A program made the translations under genes and the position numbers. Source: Rhizobiales bacterium 2SD (GTDB taxonomy: Bacteria > Pseudomonadota > Alphaproteobacteria > Rhizobiales > Beijerinckiaceae). From it: a stretch of DNA of 64,000 bases. The notes below the pieces were generated by a model. That model was given only the letters and a program-made list of their open reading frames with translations. It ran no database searches and was not told the DNA's origin. Positions 53,741 through 62,789 of the stretch are shown one piece after another. The DNA is taken from positions 485,202 to 549,201 of the forward strand of contig SCMY01000003.1 in the NCBI GenBank assembly GCA_005502805.1, read 5' to 3'. Numbering within the stretch: the stretch's first letter is position 1; each line of letters opens with the position of its first letter.

Positions 53741-54319
53741 TCAGCGAGCGGCGTAGGTCACGGCCGGAGCGGATGTCAGCTGCTCCTTGGTCATCGTGAT
53801 CTTGCCGTGGTCCGGATACATCTCCGGGCCCTTCTTAGCGGCCGCCGGCGCGTTCATCGCAGTGCTGCCACCGGCGCTGCTGCCACCCGCACCAGTGCCG
53901 CCAGCCGGGGCCGGAGCGGGCGTGACCATGGGTTCCTCGCTCCACTGCACCTGCTCGAACGGGATCGCAACATCCTTCGAGCCGATGCCGAGGAAGCCGC
54001 CGACGCCGACGGTGACGATCTCGATCTTGCCGGTCTTGTCGAACACCACCTCGGTGACGTCGCCGACCTTCTTGTTGTCGGGACCGTAGATATCGACGCC
54101 CATCAGCTTCGAAGCCCGCCATTTGCCCTGGCCGGCGAGGTTGTTCTCAGGAGCCTTGGCGGTCTCGGCCGCCGGCGCCGGAGCGGCCGGCGCGCTGGTC
54201 GATGGCGAGGTCGGCTGCGGACTTGGCGGCTGGTTCGAGGGCGAAGAAGTCTGCGCAACGGCAGCGGCGGCAAGCATGACGCCGCCGATAGCCGTCAATG
54301 CAACGTGACGCTTGTACAT
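53741..54319 (-). CDS. exported PRC-barrel domain protein
   Basis: 192 residues. Signal peptide (VALTAIGGVMLAAAAVAQ), Pro/Ser/Ala-rich linker (about 24-60), then a PRC-barrel (about 65-130: WRASKLMGVDIYGPDNKKVG, VTEVVFDKTGKIEIVTVGV, GIGSKDVAIPFEQVQW) and a second Ala/Gly/Pro-rich tail. PRC-barrel proteins of this kind are periplasmic or envelope-located and often stress-induced in rhizobia. GGAGGACACCG precedes the ATG. A GAAC-N16-CGTT element (54362-54385) fits an EcfG promoter at the correct distance. Confidence 0.88.
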   Translation of the reverse strand: MYKRHVALTAIGGVMLAAAAVAQTSSPSNQPPSPQPTSPSTSAPAAPAPAAETAKAPENNLAGQGKWRASKLMGVDIYGPDNKKVGDVTEVVFDKTGKIEIVTVGVGGFLGIGSKDVAIPFEQVQWSEEPMVTPAPAPAGGTGAGGSSAGGSTAMNAPAAAKKGPEMYPDHGKITMTKEQLTSAPAVTYAAR

Positions 54320-54361
54320 CGGTGTCCTCCTGTCATGTCCGCATTTGCGGAATGACCGAAC

Positions 54362-54386
54362 AACGCAGAAGCGGCGTTTTGGTTCG
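54362..54386 (-). promoter_or_regulatory. EcfG-type promoter upstream of PRC-barrel gene
   Basis: On the minus strand, CGAAC (54386-54382), 16-base spacer, CGTT (54365-54362). One mismatch from GGAAC-N16-CGTT. The -10 ends 42 bases before the ATG at 54319. Confidence 0.5.
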
Positions 54387-54518
54387 CGTATGGGGCGTAT
54401 GCGCGCATCGAGTAACGGATTCGGACGCAGGCGGCGAAACTCGCCCGGGGCCTTAGCGCTTCGGTAAGGCCTCCGAGCTTTGCTGTCTGGAAGGCATCAG
54501 CGCCCCGGAGCCGACGCG

Positions 54519-54785
54519 ATGAGCAGGAACCTCATGTTTCTCGGTCTTGCCACGGTCGGCCTGGCTTCGGCGATGGTGCCTGCGAAGGCCTTCTGGCCGC
54601 GCTCGCAATGGCTCGCCTGTTCGGAGGCGGCGATAGCGGCCGACTATCAGCGTTGGCGCTGTTGGGAGCTCGACGGCTATGCGGGAGAAATCGCGCCCGC
54701 ATACGGCCGTGGCGACGATCGGGGCGCAATCCCGGTTCGACCTCGTTCCCTGCGGCGAGACGGCAAAGTCCAACGCCGCGGTTGA
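54519..54785 (+). CDS. small exported protein with two cysteines
   Basis: 88 residues from ATG 54519, with GGAG 9 bases upstream. Signal peptide (LMFLGLATVGLASAMVPAKA), then a mature part containing WLACSEAAIAADYQRWRCWE, whose two cysteines could form a disulfide, and a basic C-terminus (RPRSLRRDGKVQRRG). No family recognised. Terminator immediately downstream. Confidence 0.65.
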   Translation: MSRNLMFLGLATVGLASAMVPAKAFWPRSQWLACSEAAIAADYQRWRCWELDGYAGEIAPAYGRGDDRGAIPVRPRSLRRDGKVQRRG

Positions 54786-54791
54786 CGATCG

Positions 54792-54827
54792 GCGGAGGGC
54801 ATTCCAATGCCCTCCGCTCCTGTGTTT
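54792..54827 (+). terminator. intrinsic terminator
   Basis: GCGGAGGGCATT / AATGCCCTCCGC forms a long stem followed by TCCTGTGTTTTT. It directly follows the small exported protein gene. Confidence 0.88.
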
Positions 54828-54834
54828 TTGTCAG

Positions 54835-54960
54835 CTAGCTCCAGAACCCGGCCTGATGGTCGCGCGGCGAGAACTCCTCGGCGGCGTCCTGCGCTTCTGG
54901 ATTGTCTCCATGGTCATGCTCGGCTTCCAGCGAGCATTCGCAATCCTGCCGTTCCAGCAT
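54835..54960 (-). CDS. short acidic protein (41 aa)
   Basis: A 41-codon ORF preceded by AAAGGAGTGATTC, an almost ideal ribosome site with 6-8 base spacing. The product is acidic and His-rich (CECSLEAEHDHGDNPEAQDA, ending DHQAGFWS), with two Cys near the N terminus. It is below the size of many gene finders. No family recognised. The strong start context supports it; no homology can be checked here. Confidence 0.5.
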   Translation of the reverse strand: MLERQDCECSLEAEHDHGDNPEAQDAAEEFSPRDHQAGFWS

Positions 54961-55456
54961 GAATCACTCCTTTCGAGTTGTGGGAGGTTGCTTCGGGCAA
55001 GGATTAGATATGAACTATTGCTGCACCGCACAAGCCATATGGCGCGAGGCACGCCCACAGAAGCGCCGCATGGCTCCCAAATTCCATCCCGGTTTCGAGC
55101 CTGGCCCGCTTTAGGGTCGCCGTGCGACCGGCGTAGCGATGGTTTTTTTGCCGTGAGCAGACCACTCCACGGCACCCTTCATCGCATCGGGTCCGGGTGA
55201 TCAGCGGATTGACGTCGGCGACATGTACCGGATGGGTCGGCGTCTGTGAAGAGGCGGTTCGCCGACCCGATCGTTTAGCACCGCCGCCAGTGCGCTGCTC
55301 GATGAACCACAAGGGTATTTCGGACCTGGACGATGCCAGTGTCGGCGGCGTCGAGGCCGCGCTTCTGCGCTTCGCCTGCCACATTTGGGATGTCGAACCT
55401 GCGATTCATCGCGTGGACGATCCAGGTTTCAGTGGGCAATGTTCGATCGCCCAACG
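54961..55456. other. gene-poor stretch
   Basis: About 500 bases without a convincing gene. A few short ORFs lack ribosome sites and have composition unlike neighbours. Local A+T is higher around 55000-55040. It may be an old insertion remnant or a long leader for the exported-protein gene at 55457. Confidence 0.35.
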
Positions 55457-56182
55457 ATGGAGGCTACGATTCGTCATCAGTCGTTCTTCGCCCTCGCGTC
55501 CGCGGCGTTGTTGACCGCTTTCCCCGCAGTTGCTCAGCAGCAGCTTCCGGCCGTGGATGGACCCAGTGGCAAGCTGATGTTCGCCCATGGCGGCACCGGC
55601 GGCGACAAATGGACCGGACTGGAAGGCGCGCTGACCGTGCCGCTGGGACACCGGTTCGGCCTGCAGCTCGATGGTGCCGCCGGTGGGCTGGACGGTTCCC
55701 TGGGGAAGTCGGCGTTCTACGGCACCGGCGCACACCTGTTCTGGCGCGATCCATCGACGGGAATGGTTGGCATAGAGGCGGGTTTCGCACGCCTCGACGC
55801 CATGGGCGGGATGAATACATACTCCTTGGGGATCGAGGCTGAACGCTATTGGAATTCGGTCACGCTGGGAGGCCTGATCGGCCTGGTCGATGCGAGTACC
55901 ACCACCTACACGACGGCTTTCGGCAATTTTCGTCACGACCCCAGCCCGCATTTCGTCGCGGCTGCGAATCTTGCCTGGTACCCGGATGAAAATCTGGCGG
56001 TGACGGTGTCGGGAAGCGTCTCGGGAAGCCGGGCAGCGGCGGGCGTCGGGATTGAATGGGCGCCGGCGAGCGCGACCTCGGCTCAGCCAAGCATTTTTGC
56101 GAGAGCGGTTCTGCATGACGCGGTGACGTATCCGCCGTGGCAGGTCTCAGCATCTATTTCGGTGGACAGCCAAAACCATTGA
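55457..56182 (+). CDS. exported glycine-rich, probable beta-barrel protein
   Basis: 241 residues from ATG 55457. Signal peptide (SFFALASAALLTAFPAVAQ), then alternating Gly/aromatic strands (LEGALTVPLGHRFGLQLDGA, GMVGIEAGFARLDAMG, SLGIEAERYWNSVTLGGLIG, FVAAANLAWYPDENLAVTV). The even spacing suggests an outer-membrane barrel of 8-12 strands, although the last residue is His and not the usual Phe. No named family identified. The ribosome site upstream is weak. Confidence 0.6.
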   Translation: MEATIRHQSFFALASAALLTAFPAVAQQQLPAVDGPSGKLMFAHGGTGGDKWTGLEGALTVPLGHRFGLQLDGAAGGLDGSLGKSAFYGTGAHLFWRDPSTGMVGIEAGFARLDAMGGMNTYSLGIEAERYWNSVTLGGLIGLVDASTTTYTTAFGNFRHDPSPHFVAAANLAWYPDENLAVTVSGSVSGSRAAAGVGIEWAPASATSAQPSIFARAVLHDAVTYPPWQVSASISVDSQNH

Positions 56183-56612
56183 TCCGCCGCCATCGTGAAG
56201 ACGACCCTGCGATTGGCAACGTAATGGGCCTCGGCCAAAAGGCCGGAATCATCTTCGCTTTGGGAGCGATTTGTAAGTTCCGGGCGCATGGCCGCAATCC
56301 GTGCCATCGCCCCAACCATCCCTCGCTTCCATAATCTGCCGACATTTGAGCAGCGGCACGCATGCCCCCCTGGCATCGGCGATGCCGAATCCGACGCGCA
56401 CCGGTTCTGCCGCGGTCATCGCCCAACCGGATTCGTAGAAGGCCAAGCGAATATTGGAGTGCGCTTTTGTACAGGCCGCCTGCGGTTCAGGGCAGGTCGA
56501 TCGCGCTTCTTCCCGGTCTGATCTAGGCGGATTCTGTCGATCTTACGCAGATCCGCCACTGCTGGAAGCCGTGGAACTTATCCAAGTAATTGAATTTACT
56601 GGAATTTGTTCT
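56183..56612. other. gene-poor stretch before tRNA-Lys
   Basis: About 430 bases. Small minus-strand ORFs here have no ribosome site or recognisable product. No copy of the tRNA 3' end that would mark an attachment site was found. Confidence 0.4.
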
Positions 56613-56687
56613 TGGTGAGCGGGGAGGGGATCGAACCCTCGACCACATGATTAAAAGTCACGTGCTCTACCACTGAGCTACCCGCCC
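56613..56687 (-). tRNA. tRNA-Lys (anticodon UUU)
   Basis: The minus-strand transcript begins GGGCGGGUAGCUCAGUGGUA. It has D-stem GAGC/GCUC complementarity, anticodon loop CUUUUAA with anticodon UUU, T-arm GAGGGUUCGAUCCCCUC, acceptor CCCGCUC and an encoded CCA. 75 bases including CCA. Confidence 0.97.
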
Positions 56688-56781
56688 TCACCGGTGGCTG
56701 ACATAGGCAGGTGGCGCGCGCCGGTCAACATTGTTCCGACAGGCACATCATGGCAGAAGCCCCGCAATGGTGGATGATTGC

Positions 56782-57873
56782 ATGGCAGGGGCCAATTCAG
56801 TTGGCTCGCGACCGAGTTGGCTCGGCTGGACCTGGACGTTCGCGCTCGCGGCTGTGACGCTGGCGGCACTGCTGTTCGGTTTCATCCTGGTGCTCGATCC
56901 GTACGGTGCCCGTGTGCGGACTGGGCAACCAGCGCGGCCGCTGATGGATCTCAATCAACGCTACATGTATCCGCAGATCGTCAGGTCGGGCGTTTTCGAT
57001 TCGGCGGTGTTCGGCACATCGACACTGCGCCTGCTCGATCCCGCGATTCTATCAGAAGGGCTTTCCGCCCGCTTCGCCAATCTCGGCATGAACGCCGCCA
57101 CGCCCTGGGAGCAGACGCAGCTTGCCAGCTTGTTCGCCCGCCAGGTTGCCGCACCGAAGTTCGTGATCTGGGGGATCGATCAAACCTGGTGCGACGCCGA
57201 TGCCACCGGGGAAGCACGCCGGCTGACGCCGCGCCCGTTCCCGCCTTGGCTTTATGACGACGATGCCTGGAACGACTGGCCGAAGCAGCTCAACGTCACC
57301 ACCCTCGAGATCGCGCTGCGCCTTGCCGCGCATCGGCTTGGCCTGCAGCCGCAGCGCTTGCGCGGCGACGGCTACGAGGTCTTCACCCCACCTGAAGGCA
57401 CCTATGATCTCGCCCGTGCGCGCTTCCATCTCTATCGCGGCTATGATGGCCGGCCACCCGATCTGGCGCCGCAGTCGCCGCCGGCGGAGGTCTCTGCCGG
57501 CGAGCGCGCAGGTTGGCGCTTCCCCGCGCTGAGCTGGCTGGAGACGACGCTGGCGGCCTTTCCCGCTGCGACGCGGCGTCTGATCGTGCTGCCGCCGGTT
57601 CACGCCGGCGCCCTGCCGCGCGAAGGGAGCGCGGCCTGGCAGCGGTTCCAAGCCTGCAAGGCGGAGATCGCCGCGATTGCTACGCGGCAAAGTGCGGTTG
57701 TCGCCGACTATGCCCACTCCTCGACACTGACGCGCGAGGATTCCAACTACTGGGATCCGGCGCATTATCGATTGCCGATCGCGCGACGGATCGAGGCCGA
57801 GGTGATCGCGCTCGGCCGGCGCGAACAGGTCCCGGCAGACCCGGCTTTGACGGTCGTCGGCAGTTTTCGTTAA
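56782..57873 (+). CDS. membrane-anchored SGNH/GDSL-like protein, unknown
   Basis: 363 residues from ATG 56782 (an ATG at 56767 is in frame). One N-terminal TM helix (TFALAAVTLAALLFGFILVL) and a periplasmic domain. FGTSTLRLLDPAIL resembles block I of SGNH hydrolases with Ser as nucleophile. The C-terminal NYWDPAHYRLPIARRI matches the Asp-X-X-His block V. Similar proteins accompany O-acetyltransferases of the AlgI/DltB type, but none is present here. It may act on acyl groups of surface glycans; this is inferred. Confidence 0.6.
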   Translation: MAGANSVGSRPSWLGWTWTFALAAVTLAALLFGFILVLDPYGARVRTGQPARPLMDLNQRYMYPQIVRSGVFDSAVFGTSTLRLLDPAILSEGLSARFANLGMNAATPWEQTQLASLFARQVAAPKFVIWGIDQTWCDADATGEARRLTPRPFPPWLYDDDAWNDWPKQLNVTTLEIALRLAAHRLGLQPQRLRGDGYEVFTPPEGTYDLARARFHLYRGYDGRPPDLAPQSPPAEVSAGERAGWRFPALSWLETTLAAFPAATRRLIVLPPVHAGALPREGSAAWQRFQACKAEIAAIATRQSAVVADYAHSSTLTREDSNYWDPAHYRLPIARRIEAEVIALGRREQVPADPALTVVGSFR

Positions 57874-57907
57874 CGGCGCATCAACCAAGCGGGCCTAGCG
57901 TGGCGCC

Positions 57908-58219
57908 ATGGTCATCCGTCGTGGTCTCCGCTCCATCCTCGTGACGCTTGCGCTCTATCTCGTGTCGAGCGCCGCGGTCGGCTACTTCATGTTCCATGCG
58001 CAGCACGGAGCGCGCGGGCTCGAAGCCCTGGGCGGGCTGCGCGAGAAGCTGGGCGAGATGGAGACCGAGCTCGCGGGGCTGTCAGACGAGCGGCAGGATT
58101 GGGAAAAGCGCCTCGGCCTGATGCGTGACGAGGCCGTCGATCGCGACCTGCTCGAGGAAAGAGCCCGCATCATGCTGGGCCGGGTTCACCGCAACGACGT
58201 CGTCGTCATGGGACGCTGA
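57908..58219 (+). CDS. septum formation initiator (FtsB/DivIC) family protein
   Basis: 103 residues: N-terminal TM helix (SILVTLALYLVSSAAVGYFM), then a coiled coil (LREKLGEMETELAGLSDERQ) and the DivIC-type C-terminus (DRDLLEERARIMLGRVHRND). It is the cell-division scaffold usually found just before pdhA in rhizobia, as here. It is 289 bases from pdhA and ends the plus-strand run after the SGNH-like gene. Confidence 0.9.
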   Translation: MVIRRGLRSILVTLALYLVSSAAVGYFMFHAQHGARGLEALGGLREKLGEMETELAGLSDERQDWEKRLGLMRDEAVDRDLLEERARIMLGRVHRNDVVVMGR

Positions 58220-58371
58220 GGCGGCCCCCTGTACGTTGTGGATGGCCGGCGCGGCTCGCAAACGGATCTCGTTCAACCGCGAAAAAATGGCTCCGCCGGG
58301 ATGGTCGGGCCCACTTGATTTATCCGGCTTCACACCGGCTTTCCCATGGTCAATGGTCGCAAAAAGATCGA

Positions 58372-58390
58372 TTAACCGATAATCGGTTAA
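58372..58390. promoter_or_regulatory. perfect palindrome upstream of pdhA
   Basis: TTAACCGATAATCGGTTAA: 9-bp arms with a single central A. It lies 118 bases before the pdhA start, in an AT-rich stretch of the 289-base leader. No T-run follows, so it is an operator candidate for a dimeric regulator, not a terminator. Confidence 0.6.
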
Positions 58391-58508
58391 ATGACATTCA
58401 GCCAAATATAACAATGCGCTAGACGATGTTGCAGTGCGAGATGTCCGTCTCGCCAAGGCCTGGACCTTCCTCTACAACCAAAGCAGTAGAGCTCGGGGAG
58501 GACCGTTC

Positions 58509-59594
58509 ATGGCCATTGCCGCACGGAAGACGAAAGCAGGAGCACCAGCAAAGGCGGCCGGAAAGGCTCCGGCGAAGAGCGCTCCGAAAGGTGCGGCCAA
58601 GGCGCTTTCGAACGTCCCGACCTTCACCAAGGAGGAGGAGCTCCACGCCTATCGCGAGATGCTGCTGATCCGCCGCTTCGAGGAGAAGGCGGGCCAGATG
58701 TACGGCATGGGCCTGATCGGCGGCTTCTGCCATCTCTATATCGGCCAGGAAGCGGTCGTCATCGGCATGCAGATGGCCTCCAAGGATGGCGACCAGGTCA
58801 TCACTGGCTATCGCGACCATGGCCATATGCTCGCCTGCGGCATGGAATCGCGCGGGGTGATGGCCGAGCTGACCGGCCGGCGCGGCGGCTACTCGCACGG
58901 CAAGGGCGGCTCGATGCACATGTTCAGCCGCGAGAAGAATTTCTATGGCGGCCACGGCATCGTCGGCGCCCAGGTCTCGCTCGGCGCCGGCCTCGGCTTC
59001 GCCAATTGGTACCGCCAGGACGGCCGGGTATCGATGGCCTATTTCGGCGACGGCGCCGCCAATCAGGGCCAGGTCTATGAGAGCTTCAACATGGCCCAGC
59101 TTTGGAAGCTCCCGGTCGTGTTCGTGATCGAGAACAACCGCTACGCCATGGGCACTTCTGTGAACCGGGCCTCGGCCCAGACCGATTTCTCCAAGCGCGG
59201 CGTCTCCTTCGGCATTCCCGGCGAGCAGGTCGACGGCATGGACGTCCGCGCCGTGCGCGAGGCCGCCAGCCGCGCCATCGAGCATGCCCGCTCCGGCAAG
59301 GGGCCCTATATCCTGGAGATGCAGACCTACCGCTATCGCGGCCACTCGATGTCCGATCCGGCGAAGTACCGCTCCAAGGACGAGGTCCAGCGCATGCGCG
59401 AGGAGCACGACCCGATCGAGCAGGTGCGCGGTCGCCTGACGCGCGAGCACAAGCTCGGCGAGGACGAGTTCAAGGCGATCGACGCCAAGGTGCGCGAGAT
59501 CGTCAACGACGCGGCTGAATTTGCGACGCACGATCCGGAGCCGGACGCCTCCGAGCTCTACACCGACATCCTGCTGGAGCCGGCGCAGGCCTGA
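58509..59594 (+). CDS. pdhA: pyruvate dehydrogenase E1 component subunit alpha
   Basis: 361 residues. Thiamine diphosphate motif GDGAANQGQ...ENNRYAMGT; other blocks are FEEKAGQMYGMGLIGGFCH, GYRDHGHMLACGM and MQTYRYRGHSMSDPAKYR. An Ala/Lys-rich N-terminal extension of about 35 residues is typical of alphaproteobacteria. GGGGAGG lies 6 bases before the ATG. It heads pdhA-pdhB-(membrane protein)-pdhC. The palindrome at 58372 may regulate it. Confidence 0.97.
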   Translation: MAIAARKTKAGAPAKAAGKAPAKSAPKGAAKALSNVPTFTKEEELHAYREMLLIRRFEEKAGQMYGMGLIGGFCHLYIGQEAVVIGMQMASKDGDQVITGYRDHGHMLACGMESRGVMAELTGRRGGYSHGKGGSMHMFSREKNFYGGHGIVGAQVSLGAGLGFANWYRQDGRVSMAYFGDGAANQGQVYESFNMAQLWKLPVVFVIENNRYAMGTSVNRASAQTDFSKRGVSFGIPGEQVDGMDVRAVREAASRAIEHARSGKGPYILEMQTYRYRGHSMSDPAKYRSKDEVQRMREEHDPIEQVRGRLTREHKLGEDEFKAIDAKVREIVNDAAEFATHDPEPDASELYTDILLEPAQA

Positions 59595-59658
59595 CGCCGC
59601 GCCCGATCCTCCCCGCCCTTTCAGCCCTTGCGGCCATCCCAGAAATCCGGGTGCGTAA

Positions 59659-61059
59659 ATGCCGATCGACATTCTGATGCCCGCCCTGTCGCCAACCATG
59701 GAACAGGGCAAGCTCGCCAAATGGCTGAAAGCCGAGGGCGACAAGATCAAGGCCGGCGACATCATCGCCGAGATCGAGACCGACAAGGCGACCATGGAGG
59801 TCGAGGCGGTCGACGAGGGGGTCCTCGCCAAGATCCTGATCGCCGACGGCACCGAGAACGTCGCGGTCAACACCCCGATCGCGGTCATCGCCGCCGATGG
59901 CGAGGATGTGAGCGCGGCCGCCAGCGGTGGCGCGAAGGCGGCTCCCGCCCCTCAGGCGGCTGAAGTTCCCCCGCCGGCCGAAATGCCCGCCAGCCCGGCT
60001 CCTGCTGCTGCGGCGAGCGTTCCGGCCCAGGCGAAATCCTACGACGCCTCCTCCGAATTCCCGGCGGGCGCCGAGGTCGTCTCGATGACCGTGCGCGAGG
60101 CGCTGCGCGACGCCATGGCCGAGGAGATGCGGCGCGACGCCGACGTCTTCGTCATGGGCGAGGAGGTCGCCGAATATCAGGGCGCCTACAAGGTCACGCA
60201 GGGGCTGCTGCAGGAGTTCGGCGCCCGCCGCGTGATCGACACGCCGATCACCGAGCACGGCTTCGCCGGCATCGGCGTCGGCGCGGCGCTGACGGGGCTG
60301 CGGCCCATTGTCGAGTTCATGACCTTCAACTTCGCCATGCAGGCGATCGACCACATCATCAACTCGGCCGCCAAGACGCTCTACATGTCCGGCGGCCAGA
60401 TGGGCTGCCCGATCGTCTTCCGCGGCCCCAATGGCGCCGCCGCCCGCGTCGGCGCGCAGCACAGCCACGACTATGCTGCCTGGTATTCGAACGTGCCCGG
60501 CCTCAAGGTCGTGATGCCCTACAGCGCCTCGGACGCGAAGGGCCTGCTCAAGAGCGCGATCCGCGACCCCAACCCGGTGATCTTCCTTGAGAACGAGATC
60601 CTCTACGGCCGTTCCTTCGACGTGCCCAAGGGAGACGACTTCCTCATCCCGATCGGCAAGGCCAAGGTCGTGCGCCCGGGTAGCGACGTGACCATCGTCT
60701 CCTTCGGCATCGGCATGACCTATGCGCTCGGCGCCGCCGAGGCGCTGGCCAAGGAGGGCATCGAGGCCGAGGTCATCGACCTCAGGACCATCCGGCCGAT
60801 GGATATCGAGACCGTCATCGCCTCGGTCCAGAAGACCAATCGCTGCGTTGCGGTCGAGGAGGGCTTCCCGCAGTCCGGCGTCACCGCCGAGATCGGGATG
60901 AAGATCATGGAGGCGGCGTTCGACTATCTCGACGCGCCGGTCGCGCGCGTCACCGGCAAGGACGTGCCGATGCCCTATGCCGCCAACCTCGAAAAGCTGG
61001 CGCTGCCGAACATCGGCGAGGTCGTCGCGGCGGCCAAGGCCGTCTGCTACAGGGCCTGA
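59659..61059 (+). CDS. pdhB: pyruvate dehydrogenase E1 component subunit beta with N-terminal lipoyl domain
   Basis: 466 residues. Residues 1-80 are a lipoyl domain with [19 protein letters not shown] (lipoyl-Lys in DKA), then an Ala/Pro linker (about 85-125). The E1-beta fold follows: [73 protein letters not shown]. The fused lipoyl domain is a hallmark of alphaproteobacterial PdhB. It follows pdhA after 64 bases. Confidence 0.97.
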   Translation: MPIDILMPALSPTMEQGKLAKWLKAEGDKIKAGDIIAEIETDKATMEVEAVDEGVLAKILIADGTENVAVNTPIAVIAADGEDVSAAASGGAKAAPAPQAAEVPPPAEMPASPAPAAAASVPAQAKSYDASSEFPAGAEVVSMTVREALRDAMAEEMRRDADVFVMGEEVAEYQGAYKVTQGLLQEFGARRVIDTPITEHGFAGIGVGAALTGLRPIVEFMTFNFAMQAIDHIINSAAKTLYMSGGQMGCPIVFRGPNGAAARVGAQHSHDYAAWYSNVPGLKVVMPYSASDAKGLLKSAIRDPNPVIFLENEILYGRSFDVPKGDDFLIPIGKAKVVRPGSDVTIVSFGIGMTYALGAAEALAKEGIEAEVIDLRTIRPMDIETVIASVQKTNRCVAVEEGFPQSGVTAEIGMKIMEAAFDYLDAPVARVTGKDVPMPYAANLEKLALPNIGEVVAAAKAVCYRA

Positions 61060-61061
61060 CC

Positions 61062-61445
61062 ATGCAGGTGACGATCGGAGCCATGCTGGTTTCGGTCGGC
61101 CTCGCGGCGATCGGGGGGCTGGCGAGCTATGCCTATGTCCAGCCTCGCAAACGTCTGGCGCCGCGCCCGCTGACACCGAGAGACCTGGCCACGACGCGGC
61201 TCTATTTGCACCGTGTCGATGTGCTCTCCTTCGTGCTGGCCGCCGCCGGCGTTCTGACGCTGATCCCGGAAAGCGTCCAGGCTTTCGCGCCCGAACTCAT
61301 GGCCGGCAAGACGCTGGCCGGCACGGCGCTGGAGCATCTCGACTATATCGCCTTCGTCATCGTCTCCGTCAGCTTCGGCATGGGCGTCGCCCGCCGCCTG
61401 CTGTTCATCGCATTGGAAAAAGCGAGCCTCCAGCCATGCCCGTGA
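61062..61445 (+). CDS. membrane protein of unknown function within the pdh operon
   Basis: 127 residues with three predicted TM helices (about 4-25 [20 protein letters not shown], 52-72 [19 protein letters not shown], 94-114 [20 protein letters not shown]). It starts two bases after the pdhB stop and overlaps pdhC by 10 bases, so translation is coupled. In rhizobial pdh operons this position is usually empty or holds a DUF5076 gene. This protein is unlike that family and was not recognised. Confidence 0.8.
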   Translation: MQVTIGAMLVSVGLAAIGGLASYAYVQPRKRLAPRPLTPRDLATTRLYLHRVDVLSFVLAAAGVLTLIPESVQAFAPELMAGKTLAGTALEHLDYIAFVIVSVSFGMGVARRLLFIALEKASLQPCP

Positions 61446-62782
61446 ACATCCTGATGCCCGCGCTCTCTCCGACGATGGAGAAGGGCAATCTCGCCAAGTG
61501 GCTGAAGAAGGAAGGCGACACGATCAAGTCCGGCGACATCATCGCCGAGATCGAGACCGACAAGGCGACCATGGAGGTCGAGGCGGTCGACGAGGGCATT
61601 TTGGCCAAGATCGTCGTGCCGGAAGGCACGGCCGATGTCGCGGTCAACGAGGTGATCGCCGTGATCGCCGGCGAGGGCGAGGATGCCAAGAGCGTCTCGG
61701 CGCCGAGCGCTGCCCCGGCCAAGAGCGAGCCTGCTCCGAAAGCGGCCGAGCCAGCTCCCGCTGCCGCAGCCCCGGCTGCTCCGGCCGCTGTCGCTCCGGC
61801 TCCCGCTGTGCAGGCCGCAGCGCCTGCATCCGGTAACCGCCCCTTCGCCTCACCGCTGGCGCGCCGCCTCGCCAAGGACGCCGGCATCGACCTTGGCAAG
61901 GTCCAGGGCTCGGGTCCGCATGGCCGCATCGTCGAGAAGGACATCGAGGCCGCCAAGCAGGGCGGAGCGGCCAAGGCTGCGCCGGCTCCTGCGGCCGGCG
62001 CTCCTGCCGCGTCGAAGCCGGCTGCAGCGCCGCTCGCGACCGGCCCCTCGGACGAGCAGACCAAGAAGCTGTTCGCGCCGGGCTCCTATGAGGAGATCCC
62101 GCATGACGGCATGCGCAAGACGATCGCGCGCCGCCTGACCGAAGCCAAGCAGACCATCCCGCACTTCTACGTCACGCTGGATTGCGAGCTCGATGCGCTG
62201 CTGAAGTTGCGGGCCGAGCTCAACGCCGCGGCGCCGGAGAAGGACGGCAAGCCGGCTTACAAGCTCTCGGTCAACGACATGGTGATCAAAGCGCTGGCGC
62301 TGGCGCTGAAGGCCGTGCCGGACGCCAACGTCTCCTGGACCGACGGCGCCATGCTCAAGCACAAGCATGCCGATGTCGGCGTCGCCGTCTCGATCCCGGG
62401 CGGGCTGATCACGCCGATCATCCGCGACGCCTGCCACAAGACGCTGAGCCAGATCTCCAACGAGATGAAGGACATGGCGGCGCGGGCTAAAGCGCGCAAG
62501 CTGAAGCCCGAGGAGTACCAGGGCGGCACCACGGCGGTCTCGAATCTCGGCATGTTCGGCGTCAAGGACTTCGCCGCGGTGGTGAACCCGCCGCATGCGA
62601 CGATCCTGGCAATCGGCGCCGGCGAGCAGCGCGTCATCGTCAAGGGCGGCCAGCCGGCCGTCGCGACCGTGATGTCGGTGACCCTCTCGACCGACCACCG
62701 CGCCGTCGACGGCGCGCTCGGTGCCGAGCTGCTCCAGGCCTTCAAGGGCTATATCGAGAAGCCGATGGCGATGCTGGTGTGA
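61436..62782 (+). CDS. pdhC: dihydrolipoyllysine acetyltransferase (E2 of pyruvate dehydrogenase)
   Basis: 448 residues: one lipoyl domain ([18 protein letters not shown]... with [19 protein letters not shown]), an Ala/Pro-rich linker, an E3/E1-binding domain ([20 protein letters not shown]) and an inner catalytic domain with [17 protein letters not shown] (catalytic His) and [16 protein letters not shown]. It overlaps the membrane protein gene by 10 bases. The lpd gene is not next; an SGNH hydrolase follows after 7 bases. Confidence 0.97.
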   Translation: MPVNILMPALSPTMEKGNLAKWLKKEGDTIKSGDIIAEIETDKATMEVEAVDEGILAKIVVPEGTADVAVNEVIAVIAGEGEDAKSVSAPSAAPAKSEPAPKAAEPAPAAAAPAAPAAVAPAPAVQAAAPASGNRPFASPLARRLAKDAGIDLGKVQGSGPHGRIVEKDIEAAKQGGAAKAAPAPAAGAPAASKPAAAPLATGPSDEQTKKLFAPGSYEEIPHDGMRKTIARRLTEAKQTIPHFYVTLDCELDALLKLRAELNAAAPEKDGKPAYKLSVNDMVIKALALALKAVPDANVSWTDGAMLKHKHADVGVAVSIPGGLITPIIRDACHKTLSQISNEMKDMAARAKARKLKPEEYQGGTTAVSNLGMFGVKDFAAVVNPPHATILAIGAGEQRVIVKGGQPAVATVMSVTLSTDHRAVDGALGAELLQAFKGYIEKPMAMLV

Positions 62783-62789
62783 GGCGGCG

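Noticed and set aside
55004..55384. 126-codon minus-strand frame
   Set aside because: Composition and absence of start signal suggest chance; kept as gene-poor DNA.
56083..56446. Minus-strand ORFs of 65-97 codons
   Set aside because: No ribosome site, overlap with the 3' end of an exported-protein gene, and no recognisable domain.
58372..58390. CtrA box reading of the pdhA palindrome
   Set aside because: TTAA half-sites are separated by 11 bases here, not the 7 of the CtrA consensus.
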